From contig JACPNN010000015.1 of NCBI GenBank assembly GCA_016185435.1, positions 62,001 through 126,000 of the forward strand: a stretch of DNA of 64,000 nucleotides, in the 5' to 3' direction. The notes under the pieces are model-generated. The model was not told the origin of the DNA. It did not search any database and saw only the letters and a list, made by a program, of their open reading frames with translations. This document shows positions 49,024-58,609 of this stretch, in pieces (the first letter of the stretch is position 1; each line of letters starts with the position of its first letter). This DNA is from Candidatus Aenigmatarchaeota archaeon (GTDB taxonomy: Archaea > Aenigmatarchaeota > Aenigmatarchaeia > QMZP01). A program made the position numbers and the translations under genes.

Positions 49024-50070
49024 GGAGTGGCGATACCCCGCATCTCTTCACACCATCGCCACTCCCTGAGGAAGTCCCGTACTGTCTAGAGTTTGCGGGC
49101 TTCCTCTGCTATCATGGGGGAGGTTTATACCTGATGCCCCCACACTTCGCGCTCCGGGGGCGGTTTGCCGTACCTTTCTGCCTCCTTGAGGTACGGATTT
49201 TCCCGCCCCCTGCTTGGAATATTCACGTGGGCAGTGCCGATATCCTTTCGCTTGGGCTATCGGCACCAGCTCCTTTCCGCAAGAGAGGAGGATGGGTGTT
49301 TCCTAGGGCATCCGTCCTTCCTCTGCAATCATTCGATTCAGGAATTGAGGGGAGTAAGGGAACCCCTACCTATTGTTCCCTGAAACCCTCAATGCCTCAA
49401 GGCCACAGGAACGGGTTTTGCCCCGCTCGATGACCCTCCTGCGGGGATTTTCCCGTCCCGGAACAGAGCATCCAGAACACCTCTAGTGAGCTAGTGAGGC
49501 CGGCATACCTCTGCTCTGTTCATGGTTGGTTGGCGGGTCAGGTCAGATGATCGCACCCAGGATGTCTCCTGATGCCGCAGATCTGGCCCGCCTTCCTGAC
49601 CTGGAAGATTCGAAATTAGCAGGAGGCCCCCCATGATGAGCAGATAATCCTCCTGCTAATGCCTCATCCCTTACTTGGCGAGGCTCCCCGCCTTGCCAAG
49701 CGACGCGACCCGGCGGGAGGATTCTTTGCGGATTGGGCGGATGCATGCCTCCCGCCGGGGACTTCTCAAGTTATAGAAATTGGAAGAGCCTGCACCGACC
49801 TTGTTTGTGCTCCTCGGGAGGTCGGTGTTCAGGCAGAAGAAGAGGCGGAGCGCGTGGTTCCCGAAACGCGCCGAACACAGAATTTCCGCCTCTTCTCTTC
49901 TGGGATTGGTGGCCTGCGGAAAGGAGGAGATGAATTTCAGCAGGCCTTGGGCGAAAGGACGAGCGATGAAAAAAAGAAGGATTTTGACCTCTTTCATCAC
50001 CCGCTTTTCGAATTGCACGACAAGAGGGGGCTTGGGGGCGGCGGTCGAGGAGCGGTTTCGGTCCGCCCCC
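49024..50070. other. array of ~17 consecutive long hairpins (putative structured leader/ncRNA)
   Basis: Successive inverted repeats with 6-12 bp stems tiling the interval; coordinates in findings. Confidence 0.75.
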
Positions 50071-50095
50071 AGTTCTCTCGAAAGGAGAACACAAC

Positions 50096-51088
50096 TTGAG
50101 GGTCTTACTTCTGGTCTTTACGATGTTGCTCGTCATGGCAATAGCCCCACCGACCGTTGCAGGGCCATACGGGCATCTTCCGCAACTGGCAGCTTTCGGC
50201 CATGACGACGTCACCGATACGAGCAACCTCCAGGCCATCAATATGTGGGCGGGCAATCAGCCAGTCGGCGGCGAGATGCTCTCCCTCGATGACCTGTTCA
50301 ACATGGACGACCTGTGGTCCAGCAACTCAATCGTCACCAACTCGACGAAGTTGGTACCCACTCGAAACGGGAACCTTCTCCCGCAACTGGCGACGCTCTT
50401 GACCTCAAAAGTCAACGTTAACCAGGCTTCGCTCAGCCGCGTACGACTAGGCGACAGCTTCAACCTCAACTCTGGCGTTACACAAAACGGAGTTTATCTC
50501 TACGACAAGTTCGAGTTTAGCAAGGCGGCGCAGGGCCAAGGCGCAGGCGATACCTTCCCGACATTTGAGGCTCAGTCGCTTTCTCGAGCCACTGCCACTG
50601 CAGCTGACATCACCGACGATCGTGGGATTACGCCCGTCAAATCATCGATGGCGCTGTTCGTGGGCGACGATCGCTCAGTTGAGGCACAATTGTCTGGGAA
50701 ATCTGCGGATACTGGCTTGCTGTCGGCGGTGCAGACTGCTGCCCGGGTGGGACCCGGCGTTCAGCACGCCTTCAAGGCCGTCGAGAACAAGTGGATCGAA
50801 GGTGCGCCGACCCAGTTGGCGGTCAAGGCCATCACGCTCATCCAGAGCCCTATCTCGGGCAGCGGAGCGGCCTTCATCGCTCAGGGTGCGGGCATCGCCA
50901 GCACGGCCGTCAAGGGCTACAACGTGGCAAGTAGTCATGTGTTCTCTGGCGAGAACGCTGGCGGCCGCGTTGAGTTCAGTGCGGCCTCGACGCTCGCGAA
51001 CGGTGTCTACCTCTACGTCGTGACGGTCAAGGGCGCCGATGGGCAGAGCTTCGTCAGCAAGGTCCAGAAGCTCATCATCGCGCACTAA
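50096..51088 (+). CDS. secreted protein, island 2
   Basis: Signal peptide 'MRVLLLVFTMLLVMAIAPPTVAG'; C-terminal 'LANGVYLYVVTVKGADGQSFVSKVQKLIIAH'; start is TTG or nearby alternative. Confidence 0.75.
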   Translation: MRVLLLVFTMLLVMAIAPPTVAGPYGHLPQLAAFGHDDVTDTSNLQAINMWAGNQPVGGEMLSLDDLFNMDDLWSSNSIVTNSTKLVPTRNGNLLPQLATLLTSKVNVNQASLSRVRLGDSFNLNSGVTQNGVYLYDKFEFSKAAQGQGAGDTFPTFEAQSLSRATATAADITDDRGITPVKSSMALFVGDDRSVEAQLSGKSADTGLLSAVQTAARVGPGVQHAFKAVENKWIEGAPTQLAVKAITLIQSPISGSGAAFIAQGAGIASTAVKGYNVASSHVFSGENAGGRVEFSAASTLANGVYLYVVTVKGADGQSFVSKVQKLIIAH

Positions 51089-51181
51089 ACTGAACTAACG
51101 GACGGAACCAGAGAGACTGTGGGGCAGGAGATTCGTACTTCTGCCCCTCAGTTCTCTTAGATATCGGAAAGAGAGGTACAA

Positions 51182-51406
51182 ATGATAAACCTCAACAATC
51201 GCTGGATCCGCATCGAAAAGAGCATCTTCCTCGAGGTCAAGGAGTTCGTCTTCGAGAAGGTCCTGTTCATCAGGAAGCTCTTCTTCTTGGTGCCGCTGCC
51301 CGTTCCCGGACTCAAGCCGCCACCCATCGGTCTCTCCGTCAACAGCGGCGCGACGGCCGTGCAGGTCTTCGACCTCAACGGGCGACTCGTTGTCGATACC
51401 GGCTGA
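51182..51406 (+). CDS. small protein with sorting-domain-like tail
   Basis: 'SVNSGATAVQVFDLNGRLVVDTG'. Confidence 0.55.
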   Translation: MINLNNRWIRIEKSIFLEVKEFVFEKVLFIRKLFFLVPLPVPGLKPPPIGLSVNSGATAVQVFDLNGRLVVDTG

Positions 51407-51683
51407 GTTCCGCGAGGGACGCACAGGAGAGTGGGGGATTCAGTGCCGTAGGTATGTTGCAGGTTGTAGCAGGGCCAAAACACCAGCGCTGTCCCCCATT
51501 CTCTTGAAATATTCAAAGGAAGGATGCTAATTACTGGGGCGGTGTGAAGCATGTTTTACCGAAGAAGATATCTCGCAGTCAAGGAGTCGGGAGGTAGCAA
51601 GTGCGAGGTAAGTCGCTTCTGTCCCTCATTGTGGATCACCGCCCCAGTAGCTATAATTCTTTAAGAAAGGGTGAGAGAGGGTA

Positions 51684-51809
51684 ATGAGTCTAGTTAATTC
51701 CATTGTAAATCTGATCGAGAATGTGTTCGATAAGTTACTCCCCCTCACTGTGGACCTCTCGGACTTCAAGATGGAGGAGGTGACAGAAGATAACCCACAT
51801 CTTGAATAA
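51684..51809 (+). CDS. 41-aa ORF in island 2
   Basis: MSLVNSIVNLIENVFDKLLPLTVDLSDFKMEEVTEDNPHLE with purine-rich SD. Confidence 0.4.
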   Translation: MSLVNSIVNLIENVFDKLLPLTVDLSDFKMEEVTEDNPHLE

Positions 51810-52203
51810 GAGGTGAGAGGGCTGTGGTGATTAATCGAATTAGAATTGGCAATGGCGTATCAGGAAAAGCCCGAATAACAGTGTGGCCTTTCAGTCACAA
51901 GAGTAATATTTCTCCCTTTCCTTCAAGGCAAGAATGGAGGCCACGCTATCGTCTAGGAAGCAAATTCTCCCTTCGCTCTAAGCGCAAGGGATAACGAGAA
52001 AGGAGGTCACAAATCCTATTGCGTATCGGGTTAGCCGGGCTTTAAGAGCTGGCCTGGCCAAAAGAGGGCGAGGGAGATACGCCAAGGCCCTGTCGATACC
52101 ACCCCCGCTCTCTTTTGTGGTACTGAAACTATTTTTAGTACTGCTGCCTTCCTTTTCAGGCCTAAAAAACCACCGAGAACAGACAGCAGATCCTTTGAAG
52201 AAA

Positions 52204-52407
52204 CTACTTCCCTTCCTTCACCCACAGGCAATACTTTCCAGGGGCCCTTATGTTCAGTATGGCCGCTATCTCTGACTGGGTGGGGTCGTGGATGTAGGCC
52301 ACCCCTTTCCAGCTCCTCGAGAAATCAGACGCATTGCAGGCAGGGCAGATATTGCCTTCAACAAACCTCTTGCAGTTCCTGCAGACCTTTTCTCCAGACT
52401 TTGCCAT
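52204..52407 (-). CDS. spt4: transcription elongation factor Spt4 / RpoE''
   Basis: 'VCRNCKRFVEGNICPACNASDFSRSWKGVAYIHDPTQSEIA'. Confidence 0.93.
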   Translation of the reverse strand: MAKSGEKVCRNCKRFVEGNICPACNASDFSRSWKGVAYIHDPTQSEIAAILNIRAPGKYCLWVKEGK

Positions 52408-52411
52408 ATGA

Positions 52412-53011
52412 TCAGTCCTTCAGCCTCTTCTCATGCTTCACCTTGGGCTTGGAGGCCTTTTCAGGCACATGGGCCTTGGCCTTCTTCTCCTGCCAGTGGG
52501 GGCAGCCGAGCCCCGGCTGCCTCAGCGTCAGGCCGACCTTGAAATCCTTCTCCACGCTCACGCTTATCACTCTTGCCCTCACAATATCGCCTTCCTTGAC
52601 AGTCCTCTTGCTCTCCTTGCCTGTGAACTGGAATCCCTTGGGGTCATAGCTGACGAAATCGTCCATTATCTGGCTCACATGCACCATGCCATCGACAGGC
52701 CCCATCCTGACAAATATCCCGAACTCGGTCACGTCTATCACCTGGCCTTTCACAAGCTCGTGCAGCTCCGGCTTGTATGTCAGCAGCCTGAAAGTGACAG
52801 GGAAATATAAGGCGCCGTCCCCGGCCAGGATCTTTCCAGAGCCTGCCTTCTCCACGCCGACTACAGAAAGGACCACGCCAAGCTTCCTGTCAGTGATGCC
52901 CTCAAACCTCTCCTCGAGGCTGGCCTTTATGGCCTCCTCCTTCTGGAGGGTGAACTTGTTCGGGGCGACCCTTACCTTGTCCTCGACAGTCATTATCCTG
53001 TACATAAGCAA
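52412..53011 (-). CDS. rpoE: RNA polymerase subunit E' (Rpo7)
   Basis: 'MYRIMTVEDKVRVAP...GQVIDVTEFGIFVRMGPVDGMVHVSQIMDD'. Confidence 0.95.
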   Translation of the reverse strand: MLMYRIMTVEDKVRVAPNKFTLQKEEAIKASLEERFEGITDRKLGVVLSVVGVEKAGSGKILAGDGALYFPVTFRLLTYKPELHELVKGQVIDVTEFGIFVRMGPVDGMVHVSQIMDDFVSYDPKGFQFTGKESKRTVKEGDIVRARVISVSVEKDFKVGLTLRQPGLGCPHWQEKKAKAHVPEKASKPKVKHEKRLKD

Positions 53012-53076
53012 TCCAAGAATTGTTATATATAAGGCGGGTGGGTATTTATTTGTTTGACTGCTCTGTGTTCATTTCG

Positions 53077-55815
53077 CTATTTCATTCCCTTCCTTATCTT
53101 CTCCTTCCCCCACATCACGGCCATTATCGCTGCTGAGGCAGCTATTATCTCTGTCCAGTCCAGTCCGTCAAGTGCCATGGTCTTGAATGGAATCTGGAGG
53201 GCAGGGATATAGACAACAATCAATTGCAAAAGGATTGACAGGCCGATCGCAAGCAAAAGCTTGCTGTTGCTGAATATGCCGAGGCCGTACTTCATCCTGA
53301 CTGACTGGACCCTGAACATCTCCATCATGACCACTGCCGTAAAGGCGACGGTCATGGCCTTCTTGGCCGCTATTGACGGATCCTCATGAGAGAGGTTGTA
53401 CCAGAAGAGGCCCAATACTCCTATAGCCATCAGTATGCCGACAATAAGCATGTCAACAAGCATCTCCTTGTCGAATATTGCCGCGTGATGCTTCAGGGGC
53501 TTCCTCTTCATGATGTCCTTTGCGGCCGGGTCGACGCCCAAAGCAAGGGCCGGCAAACCGTCTGTAAGAAGGTTGATCCACAGAAGCTGGATGGCAGACA
53601 AGGGTATTATGAAGGCTCCTGTCGCCGGGTCGGCAAAGCCTATCAGGATGGCCAGAAATACAATCAGCACTTCCCCGAGATTGCTGCTCAGCAGATACTG
53701 TATGAATTTCCTTATATTGTCAAATATCCCCCTCCCTTCCTCCACCGCAGAAACGATGCTGGTGAAATTGTCGTCAGCCAAAATCATATCACTTGCTTCT
53801 TTGGACACATCCGTCCCCTTTATGCCCATGGCCACGCCTATGTCTGCCTTCTTCAGGGCGGGCGCATCATTTACCCCGTCGCCTGTCATGGCCACTATAT
53901 GCCCTCTTTTCCTCAAGGCATCCACTATTCTCATCTTGTGTTCGGGGTTCACTCTCGCATAGACGGCTATATTCTTGACTATCGGATAGAGCTGCTCATC
54001 CGTCATTGAGTCGAGCTCCTCGCCTGTGACGGCCCTGCGGTCATCTTTTTCAAAAAGACCGAGCTCCTTTGCTATGGCGACAGCAGTGTTCCTGTGGTCT
54101 CCTGTTATCATCACCACCTTTATCCCGGCCTTCCTGCATATCCCGATATCGTCCTTCACCTCTGCCCTTGGAGGGTCTATCATGCCCGTCAGGCCGACAA
54201 AGATCATGTTATTTTCAGCTTCCTGCTCATGCTCAGGGACACGGCTGAATTCCTTGTATGCTATTCCGAGGACCCTCAGGGCCTTTTCAGTCATCTCGTG
54301 ATTGGCCTTCAATATTGTTTTTTTCTCCGGCGCAGCCAGCCTGATGACTTTTCCGTTTATCAGCATCCTGTCGCATCTGGAAAGGACTATTTCAGGGGCG
54401 CCTTTCACAAAAGCAGTCGGCCTTCCCTCAGGCGTCGAATTTATCGTTGTCATCATCTTCCTTTCGGATGAGAACGGGATTTCATGGAGCCTTCTGTAAA
54501 CAGAAGAGATGCGGTTTTGCTCCAGGCCTGCCTTGGCTGCGGCCACAATCAGGGCAGCTTCTGTGGGATCCCCTGCAATCTGGTCTTTCGGCCTCAGTGA
54601 CGCGTTATTGCACAGGATGGATGCTTTCAGAAGCGTGAGGAGCATGTTGTCCTTTTTAGGATCGACTTGCAGGCCCTTCTGCCTGAAATCCCCGGCCGTC
54701 TCATAACCCCTTCCTGTGACTTCTGTATACCTGTCATAATACCAGATTTTGGTGACTGTCATCTCGTTCTTGGTCAAAGTCCCGGTCTTGTCAGAGCAGA
54801 TTACGGTTGTACTGCCCAATGTTTCAACGGCAGGAAGCTTCCTTATTATCGCATTCCTCTTTGATAGCCTCTGCAATCCCAATGCAAGCGTGATTGTGAC
54901 AATCGCAGGCAGGCCCTCGGGTATTGCGGCCACTGCAAGGGCTATGCCCATGATTATGATTGAAACCACTTCACGGTTTTCCAGCAGCTGGCCTGAGAAG
55001 AAGCCTTCCCTTGCCAGGCCTATAATCACCACGACAGCGGCAATGGCAAGTATGAAATAGCCGAGGTTCTTTCCGAACGCTTCGAGCCTCTCCTGAAGGG
55101 GAGTCGCCTCTTCTTCCACCTCCTCTATCAGTCTGGCGATCCTGCCTATCTCAGTGCTCATCCCTGTTGCGATCACTATTCCTTTGGCCCTGCCATAAGT
55201 GGCAAGGGTGCCTGTATAGGCCATGTTTTTCCTTTCTGCAAGCTGGCAGTCCCTTATCCTTGAGGCCTGCTTGGCCACAGGGCTGCTTTCCCCTGTAAGG
55301 CTCGCCTCATCGACCCTGAGGTTTATCACTTCCAGAAGCCTTATATCTGCCGGTATTCTGGTCCCTTCCTCAATCAGGATGATATCGCCTGGCACAAGCT
55401 CGCGTGAGTCGACTTCCTGTCTCCTTCCTTCCCTTATGACATCGGCCTGGGGCACGGCAAGCTTCTTCAGCGCCTCAATGGCCTTCTCGGCCCTGTACTC
55501 CTGGATGTAGCCGAAGATGGCATTGAGGATGACTATTATGAATATTAGTATAGCATCTACTGTCCCGTCAGGCACCCAGACATAGGAGATGACAGCCGCA
55601 GCAATAAGTATTATTACCAGGATGTTCCTGAACTGGCTGATAAAAATCTCGAGCCTGCTTATCTTCTTCTCCTGCTTCAATTCGTTTCTGCCGTAGACAT
55701 CAAGCCTCGCCTCGGCCTCTTTTTCCGCCAGCCCTTCTTCCCTTGACTTCAGCTCCTTTACAACCCTGCCCTCTTCCAGTTCGTGCCACTTCGGCTGCAC
55801 GCCATCTGCCTTCAT
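53077..55815 (-). CDS. P-type cation (Ca2+-like) ATPase
   Basis: 'CSDKTGTLTKNEMTV', 'MTGDGVNDAPALKKADIGVAMG'. Confidence 0.96.
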   Translation of the reverse strand: MKADGVQPKWHELEEGRVVKELKSREEGLAEKEAEARLDVYGRNELKQEKKISRLEIFISQFRNILVIILIAAAVISYVWVPDGTVDAILIFIIVILNAIFGYIQEYRAEKAIEALKKLAVPQADVIREGRRQEVDSRELVPGDIILIEEGTRIPADIRLLEVINLRVDEASLTGESSPVAKQASRIRDCQLAERKNMAYTGTLATYGRAKGIVIATGMSTEIGRIARLIEEVEEEATPLQERLEAFGKNLGYFILAIAAVVVIIGLAREGFFSGQLLENREVVSIIIMGIALAVAAIPEGLPAIVTITLALGLQRLSKRNAIIRKLPAVETLGSTTVICSDKTGTLTKNEMTVTKIWYYDRYTEVTGRGYETAGDFRQKGLQVDPKKDNMLLTLLKASILCNNASLRPKDQIAGDPTEAALIVAAAKAGLEQNRISSVYRRLHEIPFSSERKMMTTINSTPEGRPTAFVKGAPEIVLSRCDRMLINGKVIRLAAPEKKTILKANHEMTEKALRVLGIAYKEFSRVPEHEQEAENNMIFVGLTGMIDPPRAEVKDDIGICRKAGIKVVMITGDHRNTAVAIAKELGLFEKDDRRAVTGEELDSMTDEQLYPIVKNIAVYARVNPEHKMRIVDALRKRGHIVAMTGDGVNDAPALKKADIGVAMGIKGTDVSKEASDMILADDNFTSIVSAVEEGRGIFDNIRKFIQYLLSSNLGEVLIVFLAILIGFADPATGAFIIPLSAIQLLWINLLTDGLPALALGVDPAAKDIMKRKPLKHHAAIFDKEMLVDMLIVGILMAIGVLGLFWYNLSHEDPSIAAKKAMTVAFTAVVMMEMFRVQSVRMKYGLGIFSNSKLLLAIGLSILLQLIVVYIPALQIPFKTMALDGLDWTEIIAASAAIMAVMWGKEKIRKGMK

Positions 55816-55916
55816 CAGTTATAATTACTCCTTTTTCGGCTAAATAATGGCATTACAGAAGCAGCACAACTGCATGGGGGGATAAGGTTTAAACTCCTCG
55901 GGGGCAAATTCAGTAG

Positions 55917-56399
55917 ATGCGAAAAGATGTGTATGCGTTTAGTGAAAAAAGGCTTTATGAGAATGCCGATGAGGCGACATTCTGGGGCATTCCTCTATCG
56001 GTTATAGACCATTTGGGCAGGTCAGAGATTCTTGATCCCAATAAAAGATACGATGCGGAAGCGACAGAAGGAGGGCATGTCGTTTTTCCAAAGTCAAAGT
56101 ACGAGATTCTCCCCAATTATAAGAGACAGCAAGACGGTTTGGGAGGGGCAGAGGTTCTGCCTTACCTGAGAAAGGCCTTTTCCGGGATGCTTTCTGATGC
56201 CAGGAAATTCATGCAGGCTTCTGATAAGGAATGGGTTGTGAATTGCATGTCCCAGAAATCAGATGTCTGGGCTGAGAGAAGCATAACAGGCTACCATGTC
56301 ACAGATCCGGAACAGGAATGGCAGGAGATAGTGCTGGCCACAAAAGTGAGCGGAAAAGTCGTGCTGTTTTTCAAGGCGCAAATGACAGAAAAATTGTAG
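55917..56399 (+). CDS. hypothetical protein
   Basis: 160-aa ORF. Confidence 0.6.
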   Translation: MRKDVYAFSEKRLYENADEATFWGIPLSVIDHLGRSEILDPNKRYDAEATEGGHVVFPKSKYEILPNYKRQQDGLGGAEVLPYLRKAFSGMLSDARKFMQASDKEWVVNCMSQKSDVWAERSITGYHVTDPEQEWQEIVLATKVSGKVVLFFKAQMTEKL

Positions 56400-56504
56400 G
56401 GGGAGCACCCCCGATTCAGAAGCAAGTGAACAGGGGAGTACTGGGTCTTAATCGACTATACTGTCTTTGAATGCTTGTGACTAGGCGGCGAAGGCATCAA
56501 CAGG

Positions 56505-56921
56505 CTACTTCAGCCAGAACAGAACCATCCCCATAGCGATAAGCGAAACAGCATAATACCCGGCATTTATCCAGTACAGTTTCATCGGTTTTCCTGAATA
56601 AAGGAAATCATTGGCTATTGTGGTGGCCACAAAGCCCACCCATGCCATGAAGGCGATCTGCATGGCCTCTATAGTCAGCCTTGCCCTGAAAATCTCGAGG
56701 AACATGGCCAGAACATAGGCCATCACGAACCCCATGATGAAGCTTGCAGAATATGTCTTCCAGATGCCTTTCTTGGCCTGCTTCATCTCCTTCTCGCTTC
56801 TGCCTGACAGCTCCATCCACTGCTTCCCGAAAAGCAGGGGCGAGTACCACAGCATGCCTATGGCCATGCTCGCTATGGCAGCCGCCAGCACTGCAATTAA
56901 ATTGACTTCAACCTGAAGCAT
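56505..56921 (-). CDS. DUF1761-like membrane protein
   Basis: 'AIASMAIGMLWYSPLLFGKQWMELSG', four TM. Confidence 0.8.
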   Translation of the reverse strand: MLQVEVNLIAVLAAAIASMAIGMLWYSPLLFGKQWMELSGRSEKEMKQAKKGIWKTYSASFIMGFVMAYVLAMFLEIFRARLTIEAMQIAFMAWVGFVATTIANDFLYSGKPMKLYWINAGYYAVSLIAMGMVLFWLK

Positions 56922-56945
56922 CTGTCATCCCTTATCTTTTGGAAT

Positions 56946-57560
56946 TCATGGTTTATTATATCCATCTTCAACTTCCTTCCAATTTACAACATTCCACCAT
57001 GCGGCTATGTAATCGGCCCTTCTGTTTTGATATTTCAGATAGTACGCATGTTCCCAGACATCAAGGCCCAGAATAGGTTTTTTCCCCTCCATAAGCGGGC
57101 TGTCCTGGTTTGGGGTTGAGATTATGGACAGTTTATTCCCTTCCTGTATAAGCCATGCCCATCCGGAGCCGAATCTTCCGAGGCCGGCCTTTGCGAACTG
57201 CTCCTTGAACGAATTGAAATTGCCGAAGGAAGAAGATATGGCTTCTTCAAGCCCTCCGGATGGCTCTCCTCCTCCATTTGGGCCCATTATATTCCAGAAC
57301 AGGGAGTGGTTGGCATGGCCGCCTGCATTATTGATTACTGCCTGCCTTATGTTTTCCGGGACTTTTTTTATTTCCTTCAGAAGCTGCTCCACAGATAATT
57401 TTTGCAAATCAGGATGGCCCTCCAAAGCGGCATTCAGGTTGTTCACATATCCAGCATGGTGCTTGCCGTGATGAATCTGCATCGTCTGGGTGTCTATGTG
57501 CGGCTCAAGTGCATTGAAATCATACGGCAATGGCGGCAGTTCGTGCTTTTTGGGTTCCAT
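56946..57560 (-). CDS. Fe/Mn superoxide dismutase
   Basis: '[36 protein letters not shown]', '[13 protein letters not shown]'. Confidence 0.96.
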   Translation of the reverse strand: MEPKKHELPPLPYDFNALEPHIDTQTMQIHHGKHHAGYVNNLNAALEGHPDLQKLSVEQLLKEIKKVPENIRQAVINNAGGHANHSLFWNIMGPNGGGEPSGGLEEAISSSFGNFNSFKEQFAKAGLGRFGSGWAWLIQEGNKLSIISTPNQDSPLMEGKKPILGLDVWEHAYYLKYQNRRADYIAAWWNVVNWKEVEDGYNKP

Positions 57561-57678
57561 AATCAGATCAGAATCTAATTGGAGTTCTGCTATATATAGC
57601 TTTACATTGGGAAAGCAGTTTACATTACTGAACAGGAAGGATTGGCCTTATTTAAGCTCCAAAAAATCGATAAAGGTA

Positions 57679-58057
57679 TGAAGAAAAAATTATCGGAATC
57701 CTTGGAGGAATGGGCCCTGAATCAACAGCAATATTCTATCAGAGCGTAATCCTTCAGTGCCAGAAACAGTATCATGCACAGTATGATGAGGATTATCCGG
57801 AAATTTTCATCTATAATCTCCCGATACCGGACGTGGTTGAAGGCATAAGAAGCCCGTCAAAAATTTTGCCTGTCCTGATAAAAGGGATCAGGAAGCTTGA
57901 ATCCATAGGCGTTGATTTTATTGCTGTCCCCTGCAATACAGTCCAGTATTTTTTCGAAGACATGAGAAAAAGCTGCTCCATCCCGATATTGAACATTATC
58001 GAAGAGACAGCAAAAAAGGTGCACTCAAGCTTGATATTCTCGCAGAATCGAGTGTGA
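57679..58057 (+). pseudogene. aspartate/glutamate racemase family, frameshifted and 3'-truncated
   Basis: 'GILGGMGPESTAIFYQ...DFIAVPCNTVQYF' without the C-terminal half; start separated by frameshift in an A-run. Confidence 0.7.
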
Positions 58058-58067
58058 AGTATGCTAT

Positions 58068-58256
58068 TCAGTGATTGCGACCTATTTTCTCTACCGAGAT
58101 TTTCAAGGCAGGAAGCTTGTTTATCACCACGATTACAGCATCAGCTGCCATGGAATTTTTCTCAAAATCTTCATAGGTGATGTTTGCTGTATAATTTTCA
58201 ATTCTCTGAATTGCGCTTAGCATGTCATCCAGATATGCCTTATAATTCACTGGCAT
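58068..58256 (-). pseudogene. HepT (DUF86 HEPN), C-terminally truncated
   Basis: 'YKAYLDDMLSAIQRIENYTANITYEDFEKNSMAADAV' lacks RX4HXY. Confidence 0.7.
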
Positions 58257-58599
58257 ACATGGCTTCCTTTTTTACGTATCTGAAAGCTGGCTTAAGGCTT
58301 TCTTCAATGACTAGGTCGACTTTCCTTCGGAAAAGTCTCTCCAGAAAGAACTTCAGTCCCATATAATTGTCAAATGTAGGCTGATAGAATGTAACGAGAA
58401 GGTCCAAGTCGCTTTTCTTATGGGATGTCCCCTTAAGATGGGAGCCAAACAGTCCTATCCTTTTCACGCCATAGCTTCTGATATCTTTCCTGTGTTTCTC
58501 AATGCTCTTGAGGATGTTCTCTGAAGTCGGATTTTTATTTTTCATTTTCATAGCCGCCCATTTAAAATTATATCTGCTGCATATAAATGTTATTGCCAA
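58240..58599 (-). CDS. MntA-like nucleotidyltransferase
   Basis: 'IGLFGSHLKGTSHKKSDLDLLVTF'. Confidence 0.85.
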   Translation of the reverse strand: MAITFICSRYNFKWAAMKMKNKNPTSENILKSIEKHRKDIRSYGVKRIGLFGSHLKGTSHKKSDLDLLVTFYQPTFDNYMGLKFFLERLFRRKVDLVIEESLKPAFRYVKKEAMYASEL

Positions 58600-58609
58600 G
58601 ATGTGGCGC

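Noticed and set aside
49024-50070. integron attC array or CRISPR
   Set aside because: Hairpins differ in sequence and size, I see no consistent GTTRRRY/RYYYAAC boxes or repeat-spacer periodicity, and no integrase or Cas gene is present.
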